Shown here: piece after piece, positions 1 through 12,818 of the stretch
Layout of the letters: each line of letters begins with the position of its first letter
Position numbering within the stretch: the first letter of the stretch is position 1
Assembly: GCA_037178625.1 (NCBI GenBank)
Contig: CM074127.1
Span: 992,001-1,056,000 of the forward strand
Direction: 5' to 3'
Length of the DNA stretch: 64,000 nucleotides
Source: Skeletonema tropicum
Lineage: Eukaryota; Bacillariophyta; Thalassiosirophyceae; Thalassiosirales; Thalassiosiraceae
Made by a program: the position numbers and the translations under genes
The notes under the pieces: model-generated
Told to the model about the DNA's origin: nothing
Seen by the model: only the letters and a program-made list of their open reading frames with translations
The model's database searches: none

Positions 1-1592
1 TGTGACAATTGTGAGGATGACGATAGTGATGTTGCCGTTGATGCACAGAAGAGATTGAGGTATCTCTTTTGTCAATTTGTTGAAATCATTTTAGACTGCC
101 AAGACGAGCCTCTTGTCCTTTTTCTCGACGACTGTCAATGGATAGACGCGGCTTCAGTAGCTCTGCTGAATCAAATATTGATGATGCCAAACAAGTCAGC
201 CACAAACAAACAACGAAGGTTCTTCTTCTTTGGGTGCTGTCGCGATGATGAAGTGAATGAAGAGCATCCTCTAATTCTCATGCTTTCCTCGTTGGAAACT
301 TTCGGAACCAAGACGACCAATATTATGTTGACCTCCATGAGCAAAGAGACCGTCAACGAAATGGTGTCGACAACATTATCCTTGCTTCCACGCCTCACGC
401 GACCGTTGGCAGATATTCTGTATCACAAAACGAAGGGGAGCCCTTTCTTTATCAAGCAGCTGATGCTCGAGTTATACAAACGACGCTTGTTGTATCCCAG
501 CCTGACTGATCGCCGTTGGGTGTGGGAAAGCGACAACATTCGTGATATAGAGATTACGGATAGTGTTGCAACGTTCATCATGAAGAACTCGTTTCATAGT
601 CTCCCACCCGAAGTGATTTCGGCTTTGAGCGTGTTATCTTGCTTCGGTGCGAGTGCCAGTATCTCGACGATAGAAACTTTGGAAGCAGAGATTCAAACTC
701 CACTCTTGGTTCCACTTGACACGGCAGTGGCTGAGAGTATTGTGGACAAAAGGGAAGGATCGTTCTACTTTGCACATGATAAGCTACATGAAGCTGCGTA
801 TGGTGCTATACGATCTGAACAGCGCTGCTTGCAGCACTTCCGATATGGGTTGGCACTTGGTAATGTTGCAGTCAGGGAAAGAGATGACGTGTTGCTCATC
901 ACTGCTGTGGGCCAAATCAATCACGGTGGACCGCAAGCAGTCATCGATAGTGAGCAAGGTGTAGCTGTGGCTAGGTTGAATCTAGATGCGGGGAAGAAGG
1001 CCATGAAAATGTCTGACTTCTTCTCGGCTCATTCATTTTTCGATCGTGGCATCTCGTACTTGAGGAAAGGACACTGGGAGAAGCAGTACGATCTGAGTTT
1101 GGAACTGTTCAATCTAGCAGCCAAGTGTGCCTTGATGAACGCAGAGTATGCTCACCTCGAGATACTGATTCAACAAATAATGCACTTTGCCCGATGTTTT
1201 GAGGATAAGTGCCAGGCAATTTCTATATCAATAACACTCCTCTTCTTGTCGGGAAACGTCCTTGAGGGTGTCAAGACCATTCTGAGCACATTGGCAAGTC
1301 TTGGGGAAGAGCTCAGTCGAAGCCCAAAATGGATTCCGCAACTAGTCATTGACTATATTACGCCGTCTTTAATCCAAAAGCATTTGAGTGCAACAGAGGC
1401 GAAGCTTGCTGAATTATCAGATGATACTTTGTTGAGCTATCCTAAAATGGCCGACCCCTCCAAACTCATGGCAATGGAGTTGATGGCCAATCTATACGAG
1501 TCTATCGCCTTTGGTGGCGATTTCAATAAGTTACCAATCATTCCATCCAAAATGATCCAGATAACTTTGAAGCACGGCATGAGTCCACTGTC
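1..1592 (+). pseudogene. Truncated duplicate of the STAND/AAA ATPase gene (copy A fragment)
   Basis: This stretch reads open from the window edge and matches 4541-6132 of copy A without a difference I could find, at a constant offset of 4540. It starts just before the Walker B strand and covers the rest of the NTPase core and much of the helical C-terminal region. Homology stops sharply after base 1592: copy A continues with its own coding sequence, whereas here the thioredoxin-reductase-like gene begins in opposite orientation. The reading frame runs on to 1687-1689, but the last 32 codons are antisense to that gene. The exon 1 3' end and exons 2 and 3 are missing. The left end lies outside the window, so a normal 5' part may exist. 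A very recent duplication or an assembly error would look the same. Confidence 0.85.
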
Positions 1593-2195
1593 ACCCTGTC
1601 CCAAAAACTCTTTTTCTCCTGGAAATGGCTTCCCCACTCTCCCCATGGCACCAGTAGCCAAGACTAACGCACGTGCCTTAATCGTATAATCTGGCGTATA
1701 CACACACTTGGTATACACACTATCCCCAGTCTCCTCCTCCTTCACATCGATCATAAACACCTGCGCCCTCTCATACCGTGTACCATACTGCACAGCCTGC
1801 TCTCTCATTTGAGTTAATAACTCTTCACCCGACATGGTCCGATCCACCCCCGGATAATTCGCAATATGTGATGTAATGGCAAGAGCACCAGAGGCAGGAT
1901 TTTTGTCGAGAATGATGGTTTTGAGATCCGCACGAGATGTGTACAGGGCGCAGGTGCATCCGGCTGGTCCTCCGCCGATGATGGCCACGTCATATTCAAG
2001 TACTTCCATGTCACCCAGTTGGAGGGATGTTGATGTTGTTGATGTGCTGGGGCTACTTCTTCTTGGATTTGCATGACGATTACGAGTTTGAAATGATGTT
2101 GTTGTTGATGGTAGGTGAAATGATGATACTACTGTTGTTGTTACTGTGAAGCTGCTCAGCAGCAGGCAGAGAAGAAAGTGCTGTATGTATGACAT
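1593..2195 (-). pseudogene. Thioredoxin-reductase-like flavoprotein, 3'-truncated, plastid-type presequence
   Basis: About 201 codons remain, from the ATG at 2195 to the breakpoint at 1593. The N terminus is a hydrophobic signal peptide (MSYIQHFLLCLLLSSF...) followed by VVSSFHLP, which fits the phenylalanine-at-cleavage rule of diatom plastid presequences. Then comes the FAD dinucleotide-binding loop DVAIIGGGPAGCTCALY, an ANYPG segment and an ATGAMGRVGKPFPGE segment, as in pyridine nucleotide-disulphide oxidoreductases close to thioredoxin reductase. The central NADPH domain and the CxxC redox centre expected further on are missing, because the ATPase fragment replaces them. A complete family member would be over 300 residues without the presequence. 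An upstream in-frame ATG exists, but the one chosen starts the signal peptide. Confidence 0.75.
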
Positions 2196-2565
2196 GGTTA
2201 TTGTTCTCTTTATGGTGGCGCCGCTTACTATTGCGGTGTAGTAGCTGTGCAGTTTTGGGCTACGTTTCATCGACACCATGGAACAAAGGAACAATGGCAG
2301 ATTGATGCCCGGCCGGCGGGCGGGGGCGGCTGACGCTGACACCACTCCTTCCTCGAATCCTTTGGATCTTTCGTGCGTGTTTTTCTCTCACATCTCTTCT
2401 CACAGGTGGGGTTAAATGGGGATAAACCAAAAATGGAGAAGGATAAACTACTTCACAATTGCACAAATGACAATTTAGCAGGGGTCACATGATATATATG
2501 CTCTCTAGAGTCGCATATTATTTGTCGCGCTTTACAGGTACGAACTCGTGATAAAAAACAAAGCG

Positions 2566-2969
2566 ACACATCGTTTATACGGCTCTCGCTGAATTACAAT
2601 CGTCGCAGACGCTTCACCTATCAATATACCGTCGACGCCGCCGGAACTCCGCCACAAACCGCCGCTTAATTTGATACCGGGTGCCGATCGCGATTTTGCT
2701 TTGGTACTCGCGTATCTACGACGATTTTTGGCTTCTACGTAGGAATCGTAGGTACATTCGAATCGAGTCAAATCGCTGCCAGTGGTGTCCCGCCTGCTGC
2801 CTCCCGCCCGGGTGCCATGCCATGCGTAGCGGGCTCCGGGCTTGCCCAGTAAACAGCTCCTGAATACCATCCTAAACTAATCACTTATTTATCTTAAAAA
2901 ATAATGATGTCACCCTATGTCACCGGTCCTCTCACAAGCTACTTATGACTCCTGTCGCATTGTACATAC
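2566..2969 (+). repeat. Promoter-proximal repeat block of ATPase copy A
   Basis: Bases 2566-2841 match 16383-16658 and bases 2899-2969 match 16659-16729, with a 57 bp segment (2842-2898) present only here. The block lies immediately upstream of the copy A start codon at 2981 and is probably its promoter and 5' leader. The second copy was split from gene B by the LTR element. It carries open frames on both strands in both copies, but I see no recognisable protein. The rest of the 785 bp between the truncated reductase gene and copy A (2196-2565) shows no further feature. Confidence 0.8.
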
Positions 2970-2980
2970 ACAAACAAGGA

Positions 2981-5900
2981 ATGAGTGAATTTGATAGTAG
3001 TCATTCCAATACATTATTTACTGATCACAGCTCAGCTGCTGCAAATTCGGGCAATGATGCTGGCGTATCAAATACGTTGGACGCTACTACTTACAGCGAT
3101 GGCATGATCATCGGTTTGAATGCTTGGATCGATAAAGCCTTTCAAACTGTAAAATCAGCAGCCGCTACCACCGGCCATAACGATGATGAGCATAACAATA
3201 TCGTGTGCTCTCAAGAGTATTTGTCATGTGCACTGGAAATAGCTCACTCTCTGGCAGACCAGCTCTGCGTTGTCGACGAAAAAAAGACAGTAACATTGAC
3301 AGAATTTGAGAATGGAGATGAAGGAGGGGGCATTAAAACGTTGGATCCATCAATAATTAACGAAATAATGGCAGAGCCACATCAGCGGCAGTGGCAGCTG
3401 CGGCAGTACAAATCGTTGGCGCATTCCATTTACGTACGGTGTGGGGCTGACCGATTGCATGAAGAAAAGAAAGATGATTTCAACAGTGCAACAGCGTTAT
3501 CAATCGCCGACCTTGAGCCACTTCCGTTTCATCCTGATCAATCTTCTGACCCCGATGATTTGAGCGTGTTGGGTCAGCAGCTTTCGTCTTTGCTTGAAGA
3601 TGGTAATAGTGAGCATATCATCGAATATTTGAGCGTGCAATGTGCTACTTTGAGAGAGGACGTTTTCAGAGATATGTGTATCAACGATGATGCAAGAATG
3701 GTAGCAATACATGCACTTGGTTCCACCTTTTTTGAATTATTTTCTGGTGGACAAAAAGTATTGGAAAGTTTAGACACTGACGAGCAATCCTCTGCGGCAG
3801 AAATGATAGGGACGGAATTCTACGATAGACCTGATCAAATGTCAAACAAGACGCAACGAAGATCGCCATCATGCATGTTATCATCCGTTGAGCCACTGAA
3901 GTCATTGGGCTTGCCTAATGCTCTTTGTGACCTGATCGGTAACATGATAGGTTGCACAAGCAATGGAGGTGTGGCTTTTGACGAGAGTTATAAAGCCGTG
4001 ACAGATGTACGAGATGATTTGAAGTTGATGATGGATTCTCCCGAAGTATATCTTCGAGATCTCGACATGATACATGCTTCCAGTGTTGGTCTTCAGATGG
4101 AGAGCATCGGGTGCAAGGACAAGGACGGTAACACATCATTTTACGGCCGAGAATCAGAGCTGGAAATGTTGAAGGAGTCTTATCAGAGATCTATAACAAG
4201 TGGATGTGAAGTAGCCATGATTTACGGGTCATCTGGAATAGGCAAATCAATGCTTTCTAAGAAATTTGCTGAGCATGTAAGTGGTAGAAGAACAGGAAGC
4301 ATGCTTGATGGCGGAAGCGGGATATTTTTGTCGGGGGGCTTCGATAAACTTCAACAGTCGCAGCCGTTCCACGCCATTAGCTCTGCGTTTGATGACTACT
4401 GTACATCATTGGCTGCTGCCAGCGACAAGTCGACAATCGAAGTAGTTTCGACTGCGCTGCAAAGAGATCTTGGGGACGAAATGTCGGGTCTAGTCGCCGC
4501 GATGCCGAACTTGAGGGGCATTCTTGGCAGTGACTTCTGTTGTGACAATTGTGAGGATGACGATAGTGATGTTGCCGTTGATGCACAGAAGAGATTGAGG
4601 TATCTCTTTTGTCAATTTGTTGAAATCATTTTAGACTGCCAAGACGAGCCTCTTGTCCTTTTTCTCGACGACTGTCAATGGATAGACGCGGCTTCAGTAG
4701 CTCTGCTGAATCAAATATTGATGATGCCAAACAAGTCAGCCACAAACAAACAACGAAGGTTCTTCTTCTTTGGGTGCTGTCGCGATGATGAAGTGAATGA
4801 AGAGCATCCTCTAATTCTCATGCTTTCCTCGTTGGAAACTTTCGGAACCAAGACGACCAATATTATGTTGACCTCCATGAGCAAAGAGACCGTCAACGAA
4901 ATGGTGTCGACAACATTATCCTTGCTTCCACGCCTCACGCGACCGTTGGCAGATATTCTGTATCACAAAACGAAGGGGAGCCCTTTCTTTATCAAGCAGC
5001 TGATGCTCGAGTTATACAAACGACGCTTGTTGTATCCCAGCCTGACTGATCGCCGTTGGGTGTGGGAAAGCGACAACATTCGTGATATAGAGATTACGGA
5101 TAGTGTTGCAACGTTCATCATGAAGAACTCGTTTCATAGTCTCCCACCCGAAGTGATTTCGGCTTTGAGCGTGTTATCTTGCTTCGGTGCGAGTGCCAGT
5201 ATCTCGACGATAGAAACTTTGGAAGCAGAGATTCAAACTCCACTCTTGGTTCCACTTGACACGGCAGTGGCTGAGAGTATTGTGGACAAAAGGGAAGGAT
5301 CGTTCTACTTTGCACATGATAAGCTACATGAAGCTGCGTATGGTGCTATACGATCTGAACAGCGCTGCTTGCAGCACTTCCGATATGGGTTGGCACTTGG
5401 TAATGTTGCAGTCAGGGAAAGAGATGACGTGTTGCTCATCACTGCTGTGGGCCAAATCAATCACGGTGGACCGCAAGCAGTCATCGATAGTGAGCAAGGT
5501 GTAGCTGTGGCTAGGTTGAATCTAGATGCGGGGAAGAAGGCCATGAAAATGTCTGACTTCTTCTCGGCTCATTCATTTTTCGATCGTGGCATCTCGTACT
5601 TGAGGAAAGGACACTGGGAGAAGCAGTACGATCTGAGTTTGGAACTGTTCAATCTAGCAGCCAAGTGTGCCTTGATGAACGCAGAGTATGCTCACCTCGA
5701 GATACTGATTCAACAAATAATGCACTTTGCCCGATGTTTTGAGGATAAGTGCCAGGCAATTTCTATATCAATAACACTCCTCTTCTTGTCGGGAAACGTC
5801 CTTGAGGGTGTCAAGACCATTCTGAGCACATTGGCAAGTCTTGGGGAAGAGCTCAGTCGAAGCCCAAAATGGATTCCGCAACTAGTCATTGACTATATTA

Positions 5901-7384
5901 CGCCGTCTTTAATCCAAAAGCATTTGAGTGCAACAGAGGCGAAGCTTGCTGAATTATCAGATGATACTTTGTTGAGCTATCCTAAAATGGCCGACCCCTC
6001 CAAACTCATGGCAATGGAGTTGATGGCCAATCTATACGAGTCTATCGCCTTTGGTGGCGATTTCAATAAGTTACCAATCATTCCATCCAAAATGATCCAG
6101 ATAACTTTGAAGCACGGCATGAGTCCACTGTCTCCACTTGCCTTTGTGCAGTACGGTAATTACAATACTTTTGTCAGACAAAACTACGAGGTGGGTGTGC
6201 ACTACGTGAAACTTGGACTGGCTCTTATGAAGCAAAGTCCTTGTCGAGCTCATGATTGTCAAATAATATTTCATTCAGCTTACACCCGATTGCATGTGGA
6301 GCCCATGCAGAGTGCTTGTGAGTTATTCCTTGATGGGTTCAGGGCTGCCATGAAGAGTGGTGCGACCAGAAATGCAATGAAATGTGCCTACTTTTACGAT
6401 GCGTGTTGCTTTTGGACGGGGAAGAAATTAGATGAACTTGCACAGTCTATGGAAGAGACAATAAGTCAAATGAGATTTCACAAGAACTTGCTATTGATAT
6501 CTGTTATGCTCCCGATCGTTAGATTGACACTGAGGATGGTAGGCGAGTCTGTCATACCTCAGCAAAATAGTCTGACGAGTGTATTTGGCGAAACCCACAA
6601 TGAAGAAGATATTGCAAACAAGGTTTCCTCAGTCATGTTAACAAAGCATTTCAATGGATATTACGAATCACTCATATTCCGAGAGTTGGACAAAGCTAGG
6701 GACTGCGCCGAAAAGTTTTTCTCGTTGCAGAATTTGACTAAGTTCAGCGGTTCAGCTATGTATCATCGAATATTGTGAGTTCGTTATGGTAACTTGATGT
6801 TGATGACACAGAAATATGAATGTATGTATGTATTTCCAATTTGAGTCTTCCTCTTCTCCTATGCTGACATTTGCGCTCTTTTCCTTCTTCGCTTTAAGTT
6901 ACTTTGGCTTGGTATCATTTTGGATTGGCAGGGAGACAAATGACAAAAAGTGGATAGCGAGGGGTACGGAGTCGAAGGTTTCAATCGAGAAGCTGGCCGC
7001 ACTAGCTTCCAAATGGAACTTTCAGAACAGTGAGTTTGCAGATTTTATATACACAACATCAATCTAAGCCAATCCATCTCTTATAGTGTTGTTCCTGTTG
7101 ACTTTTTACATCCAGAAACATATCTTCTCCAAGCTGAAGAGCAATTCTGTGCACGAAACTTACATGTTGCAGAAAACCTGTATGATGATGCTATATTCAG
7201 TTCAAAGCAGCATAAATTTGTGAACGAGGAAGCGCTAGCAAATGAGTTGGCTGGGCATTTCTATCTTGATACGGGCAGGAAATACAAGTCGTTAAGTTAC
7301 TTCTGCCAAGCGGAAGAGAAATACCGTGAATGGGGTGCTGTTGCAAAAGCAAATGAGCTTGCAGCATATTTGCAAAGCAATTGA
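2981..7384 (+). CDS. STAND/AAA-type ATPase with degenerate kinase-like N-terminal region, copy A
   Basis: Three exons, join(2981..6774, 6899..7029, 7116..7384), give 1397 residues. Both introns are GT-AG (GTGAGT donors) and the frame carries through. Walker A (GSSGIGKS) is near residue 416 and Walker B (LVLFLDD) near 558, followed by a FFFFGCCRDD strand. This is the AAA-16/ORC1-like NTPase arrangement seen in COG3899-type signalling ATPases. Residues about 238-360 (ALGSTFFELFSGG, then LPNALCDLI and DDLKLMMDSP) resemble the C-lobe of a protein kinase, but no catalytic HRD or DFG motif is visible. After residue 650 the protein is helical and TPR-like to the end. I see no output domain such as a histidine kinase or cyclase. 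The start follows the copy A/B agreement on MSEF; an in-frame ATG at 2945 would add 12 residues. The role is unknown; a signalling or scaffold NTPase is inferred. Confidence 0.82.
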
Positions 7385-9026
7385 TTCTCGAAATAGCTTG
7401 GGACTGAGCTGAAACTAAGCGCCAAACAAAAATGTTCAGTTCGAACTTTGCAGCAGATTTTGTCAATTCTTGACTCATGGACCATGCGCATTGCACGTAA
7501 TGTTGACTTGCGCAACATTTCGCTAAGTAAAATACTTAGGATAACTACAACTCCATAATGCACAAAGAGCCAATCAGTATGGCTCCCAGGCAGGGCACAT
7601 ACGTAATTAAAAGAATTCGGCTCCTTTCTCCTCGCATAATCATCAGAGTCGACAGCTGGAGAACAAACCAGAGACACAAACCGCTGAGGTAGATTTTTTG
7701 TGTACGTAGGAACTGAAGTGGCACCAACGATCATCGAGAACATCGTCACCATAATGGGATTTCCGCCCGATTATCGCACTTTACTAGAGGCATGGTGCTA
7801 TCATATAAAAGATAATGCTCGGGGTGTTTATATTGATATTTATGAATGTATGAAGCGACTTGATATGTACCGATTTTTTCATTTGATGTAAAATAAAAGC
7901 CAATCAGTGCACGTGATGTGTATCCTCATCTCCTCCGTGAGCAATGAACGATGGTGCTATCAAATATTTCAGCACTATCGACACCAAACACTGTTAAAAT
8001 AACGATTACACAGTTATGTTATGAATGTGCATATCTTTTTGTTGCATAATAATTATTTTTGAGGCCCACAAATCCCTGTCATTCAACACAAACACTTGTG
8101 TTTGAATACAAAGTTAATCAGATTAGATAAGTGTTTGAACACCTATCTCCTACAAGAGAATACACTTTGTGCATTCCAACGATGTCAGCAGTGACCATAT
8201 GCAGCTTTATCCTTCAACCATCACTTCATTGAAATCGGAGAGTCATAACAAGTCACTGAAGATTCTACTCCGATCTATTCAGAGCAATGTAGCGCCATAA
8301 CAACAGCTTTCTTCGGAGACAATATGTGCACTTATTCCACCCTAATTGAACTTCAAGTCACACAACTACGACCCTGTCTCTTCAATCAAATGCAATAGTT
8401 GTTGTGCCATTGTTGTCGGATGGTGAGTTTGGATTAAATAACGAACCCATTGGAGTTTGTTCGAGGAATGGCCATGTATGTGTTGGGCTATGGTGATACC
8501 AAGGCTGAGTTCGCCGAAGGTAGTGTAGTCAGTGAAATCGGATCTCCTTAACAGCTCCACGGCACAAAGCGATCCTTACATATTATTGAGAGCTCTCCTG
8601 TCGTGTTTAGTTGTCTCGTCATGATCAGAGGTCGGAATAGAGCAATGAAATGGGTGACATTTGTGTGTAATAGATGATGTGATGCGCAGCAGCTACGTGG
8701 TGCCTGACGGAGTGCTATGGCCATATGAAGTCACTAACAATGAATCACACCGACACCCAATGCCTATATTTATAAGCGGCGGCGAGGGTTGATGGTTGAT
8801 GGAGAGAGGCCGATTGTACCATTCATATTGAGTGGAATTGGACGATAATGCTACGATGATGGTAATCTGCGCTCCTGTAGCGGCATTTTGAGTTACGCCT
8901 CCAATCTTTAATAACTAAGTTGGGTAGGCTCGGCTTTGGATTCCTTGTGTTGTAAGCTATCATTGGACTAACATACCCAACCACCTGTAGATGTAATGGA
9001 GGAGGTGCGATTTTTTATATTATGGC
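7385..9026. other. Intergenic DNA between ATPase copy A and the hAT element
   Basis: About 1.6 kb with only short, unconvincing open frames. I found no gene, RNA or strong repeat. The last eight bases before the transposon (9027-9034) are its target-site duplication CTTTTATG. Confidence 0.6.
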
Positions 9027-9034
9027 ACTTTTAT

Positions 9035-9052
9035 GTAGCGTAATGGAATTTC
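9035..9052 (+). repeat. Left terminal inverted repeat of the hAT element
   Basis: TAGCGTAATGGAATTTCA, an exact inverted match to 12270-12287. The target duplication CTTTTATG lies just outside it. Confidence 0.93.
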
Positions 9053-9184
9053 ACCATTTTTGGAGGGGGTTGAAAATTGCAGGTTGAAATTTCAGAAATT
9101 TCAGAAATTTCAAGGGATTAAATTTCACTCTAGCTTATCCTGAGATAGTCGTAATACTTTGCACTCTGCAGTCAACACATCACT

Positions 9185-11800
9185 CTAAGAGAGACTGTCA
9201 GCAAGCTTCTTTCCAAGCATCTTCTTCGCATCCATGATATGACGGAGGTTTTCCTTCCCTCGAAGAAGTGCAACACCAGTTGGATCCTTCATCCTATTCC
9301 TATCCTTCACAAGAATGCTGTTCTTCAGAGGTTTGGCCCTACGCTCACAATCCATCGATCCGACAGTTCCCATAGACATTAGAGGCTTAGCAACCAATCG
9401 ATAGAAGTCAGATGATCCTGCATAACATTCCCCTAACCACGTGATGCGACCAGAAATAGCACCAGTTGATTCCACATACTGTACCACATTTTTGATACTA
9501 AAAGACTTGTTGTTCTGTTGCAGCTGTTCCAAAGATGGAAGCGATGGAAGTGGAACGTCAAAAGAATGAAACCAGTCATTGTTTTGAGTATCAAAGTCCT
9601 CAAAATCCTTTTTAACTCTCCTCCGCATCTCATCAGAACCATCTTCACCCAAAGGCACATACCACTCGATCATCTTCCTTACGAGCGCAGCCTTGTTAGT
9701 CTGCAGGTAGAACAACTCCCTCCACACACGAGAGTTTGGGTCACAGAGGAAACACATCAAGTGATGCTCATCGAGTAAACCAACCTTCAGTCCGCTGGGA
9801 TCAACACCATCCATATTGAAACGTTCACGGATCATACCAGCAACTTCTGCTCTTGAGCCCTGACCAAGAAGTTCATCAAACTCGGGAGTGAGACACTTGT
9901 TAATATCATTGCGCAGCGCTTGAACCAAGAGGGGGTAAGCACTAAGTGGCATATCCTTGCGGGAACAAGCCAAATGTGCTTCCTTGAAAGGGAGCGTGAA
10001 GGCAATAACAACATCAAACATCTTCCAAATATTTTCCTTCTTGAAGTGCTCCATCAGCTCATCCAACTCAGCTTGCTTTGTTGCAGTGCGCTCACTACGA
10101 TACTTTTGATACTCCGCCTTGCCAGGAAGTACAAGAAGAAAGTCACAACACTTGCGAGCGCTCACAACAACGTCATGTAGAAGGTTCATCCGTGTCTCCA
10201 CGGGGCAGAAAACTTTGGAGTAAAACACGAGCTCATCCACTAGAGCTGCGCTGCGTCGGAAAGAATCAATGCGATCAATCTTCACGAAGTCCCTGACTTT
10301 CCTAGCATACTTTATGACAAGTTGCATAACTGAAGTCTTGGCTAGGTCTTTCATAAGCAAATCGATGCAATGAGCCGGATCGCGTGTAACTATGACCTTC
10401 ATCCCTGGATACTTTTCTTCAAGTTCCTTCCCAACTCGATCCGCAACATGCCTTGCAGCATTATCAACAGGAATGCTCACAATCTTCGCATTGTATTCTT
10501 TCATGACGTTTTCACAAACCCTCACAGCATCCTCTATTTCGGCTTCGGTAACATGCTTATCGCTTCCAAGATCTTTCCATTCGAGGAAGAGTGAGAAGTC
10601 ACTCTTCGCGACGGTGTATACGATCTAGGCAGAAGAGGATACAGCAGGGCAACATAAATAGTAGTGAGACAATTGAAAGCAATGAAGTTATTGTACAGAA
10701 CATAAATCACGTACCTTTTGTTTGCCCAAGACAGTGACTCCATCCATCGCAACATTTACATGTCCGGGAATTTTTGCCATAAATGATTTCAACTCCGATG
10801 TCGTTTGTTTATCAATTTTAATGACATACTTGTCATAGATTGTTTCAACATCACTTGGAATGAACTTCAAGATGGCAGGGTATCGTTGGTGTAGGCTTGC
10901 TTGCACCCAAGGATCCAATAGACGACTCAATGGCTCGCCACGAGCGACAATGGCTCGTACCTCGTGCATGAGTACAATGTCAGCAGATGCCTGGTTCATG
11001 CTCTTACCATACGTGTGCTCCATAGTAGTTTGTGCAGATGGTACACGCTTTGTTTTCTTGCGAGGGGGAACGGATGTGGAGGTGGATTTGGTGACATCAC
11101 TAACGTCCCCAGAGTTGGATAGTAGATCAATCACCGCAACGGGGCCATGATTACTACGCATGGCAGCAACAGTTTCACTTGGGTTGGATTGAAGTGCAAG
11201 ATACGTTGCTTGTTTCTTATTCGCTTGAGCCCCTCCTTCGATTTGTCTCCTTGTGTGAGGGCATGTCAACCCTTCACATTCGTGGAGAGAATGTTTTCTA
11301 GCTCTTGTTGCATTAAATGTCGCTAGCAACTTGTTGTACTTAGGACAGTGCTTGCATACAATACGTAACTTGCCATTGGGTTGGGGCGTGATTTCGTATT
11401 GGGAATAGAGCGTTGAGTCTCGTTGCTTTTTGGCATCCGGAGCTGCTGCAAAAGGCACAGCAGCAGGTGGTGCTGCGGGTGGATCGACTGCAGCGACGGC
11501 AGGTGGATCGACAGCAGCGACGGCAGCATCGGCAGTTGGGGCCGCAGCGGTGAGCTTGTGTTGGACACAGTGAAGACACATGAGAGCGGTATGGGAGTTG
11601 GCAAGTGTTTTTGCATGATCATTAAGATCCCCTGCAGGGTTTTTGTAGGATGGGTTGCCCACAATTTCCTCACAGTAGAGTTTACCGCAAAGGGCACCAT
11701 GAATTGGTCCTTCACACATCATGCACTGATGATCAGCCGGGTTGTTGAGGGGGGAGTTCTTCATGCCACAAAGGGCGTTGGCGGCGCATGTCAAAAGCAT
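9185..11800 (-). CDS. hAT-family transposase
   Basis: Two exons, complement(join(9185..10624, 10715..11800)), encode 841 residues. The 90 bp intron has a GTACGT donor and a CCTAG acceptor, and the frame is kept. The N-terminal half has cysteine pairs and a BED-like zinc-binding segment (IVCKHCPKYNK ... HSLHECEGLTC), a usual DNA-binding part of hAT transposases. DGVTVLGKQK leads over the intron into the RNase-H-like core, with DNAARHVADR and RDPAHCIDLLMKDL matching the hAT pattern of an acidic residue followed by an AHxLNLLLKD-type motif. Near the C terminus, GSMDCERRAKPL followed by an RNRM segment stands in for the hAT dimerisation region. The ATG at 11800 is the first in frame. It would cut and paste the element that holds it. 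Some core motifs are diverged, so activity is not certain. Confidence 0.85.
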
Positions 11801-12269
11801 TATTGTTGAAGATTATTGAATTGTTGTTGTTATTGCCAGGCAAACTATGACAGCGTGGTAGACGGCAGAGTGAACAAAAAGTTGATTTGTGCACATACCC
11901 GCACCCAAAATAAGAGCCATCCGCGCCCAAAATCATCTGGTACATGCCAATGCAGGAACACGCATGTAAGCTGAATTACTACGAAGGAATAAGTAATACT
12001 GCATTGTTAGTCGCCAGCATTTTGGTGAAGAGTTACTCTCCGCTGAGTTGACAAACTCATCATCTGGATGGTGCGTGGTGTTCTTTGGGGTTTGGTGGTT
12101 GGTGGAATATGCGGAATGAAGGGTCTTAGGTTATTTTTGTGCTACGTGTTGGTTCAGTACCATCCGTTCGCGCCAGAATTTTTGTGAAATTTCATTGTTG
12201 GCCAAAATTGGTGCAACTTTCACCCTGTAAATTTCACGAAAGTTGCAGTAGTGAAATTTCACCCTTTTG

Positions 12270-12287
12270 AAATTCCATTACGCTACT
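12270..12287 (-). repeat. Right terminal inverted repeat of the hAT element
   Basis: Reverse complement of 9035-9052, followed directly by the second copy of the target duplication, CTTTTATG at 12288-12295. Confidence 0.93.
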
Positions 12288-12818
12288 TTTATGGCGGAAA
12301 TACTGTACGTTTGCTTTCAAAACCCATGCAAAAAAGTTCAAGTCACTTTTTTGTAGCTTCCAGAAGGAGTTTTTAAAAAATTCTTTTCGTCACTGCACGC
12401 ACCAGAATTATTAGCGTGCAGTGACGAAGCCCAAAATTAATATTTTCGCACTCCTATACTTCAAAAACGACCGTGAATGAATTTTATTTTCGCTGAGTGA
12501 TCGCCAGTCATAAGTAATTAGATGTTTGCAAGCGACGACAACCGGTATTGGGTATTAATTCCTACCTACAAAGGCAAAATAGTTGATTCGCGCCAAAAAA
12601 TGGCATCTAAAACGACACAACCATGGTGAAAATGGGCTCCCTACGACTAGCCATAACTCAGTAACTACTAGGATGTTGACCCTGTTTCAAAGCGTCAATG
12701 TTATTTGTTTTGTCCGTAGAAGCTCATTGATACCTCACTTGTCCACTAACTCCCGTAATTGAAGTCAAAGGTAGGATTTGAGGGCAAACGTACAATAGGA
12801 GGGGTGATCCAGAACCTG

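Larger units (their letters stand above)
9035..12287 (-). mobile_element. Complete hAT-superfamily DNA transposon
   Basis: The 3253 bp element begins TAGCGTAATGGAATTTCA at 9035 and ends with its exact reverse complement at 12270-12287, giving 18 bp perfect terminal inverted repeats. It is flanked on both sides by CTTTTATG (9027-9034 and 12288-12295), an 8 bp target-site duplication as expected for hAT insertions. Subterminal gaaatttca motifs are repeated inside both ends. It encodes one spliced transposase on the minus strand. Both ends and the gene appear intact, so the copy may be recent and possibly autonomous. Confidence 0.93.

Noticed and set aside
2532..2870. 112-codon minus-strand frame conserved between 2.6 kb and 16.5 kb
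   Set aside because: The conservation is at DNA level, because the promoter block is duplicated. Opposite-strand frames are equally conserved and no domain is visible.
2981..7384. Active protein kinase at the N terminus of the ATPases
   Set aside because: No glycine loop, catalytic Asp or DFG motif could be found; only C-lobe-like segments remain.
7297..7752. 151-codon minus-strand frame
   Set aside because: It overlaps exon 3 of copy A in antisense, has no domain and no equivalent beside the other copies.
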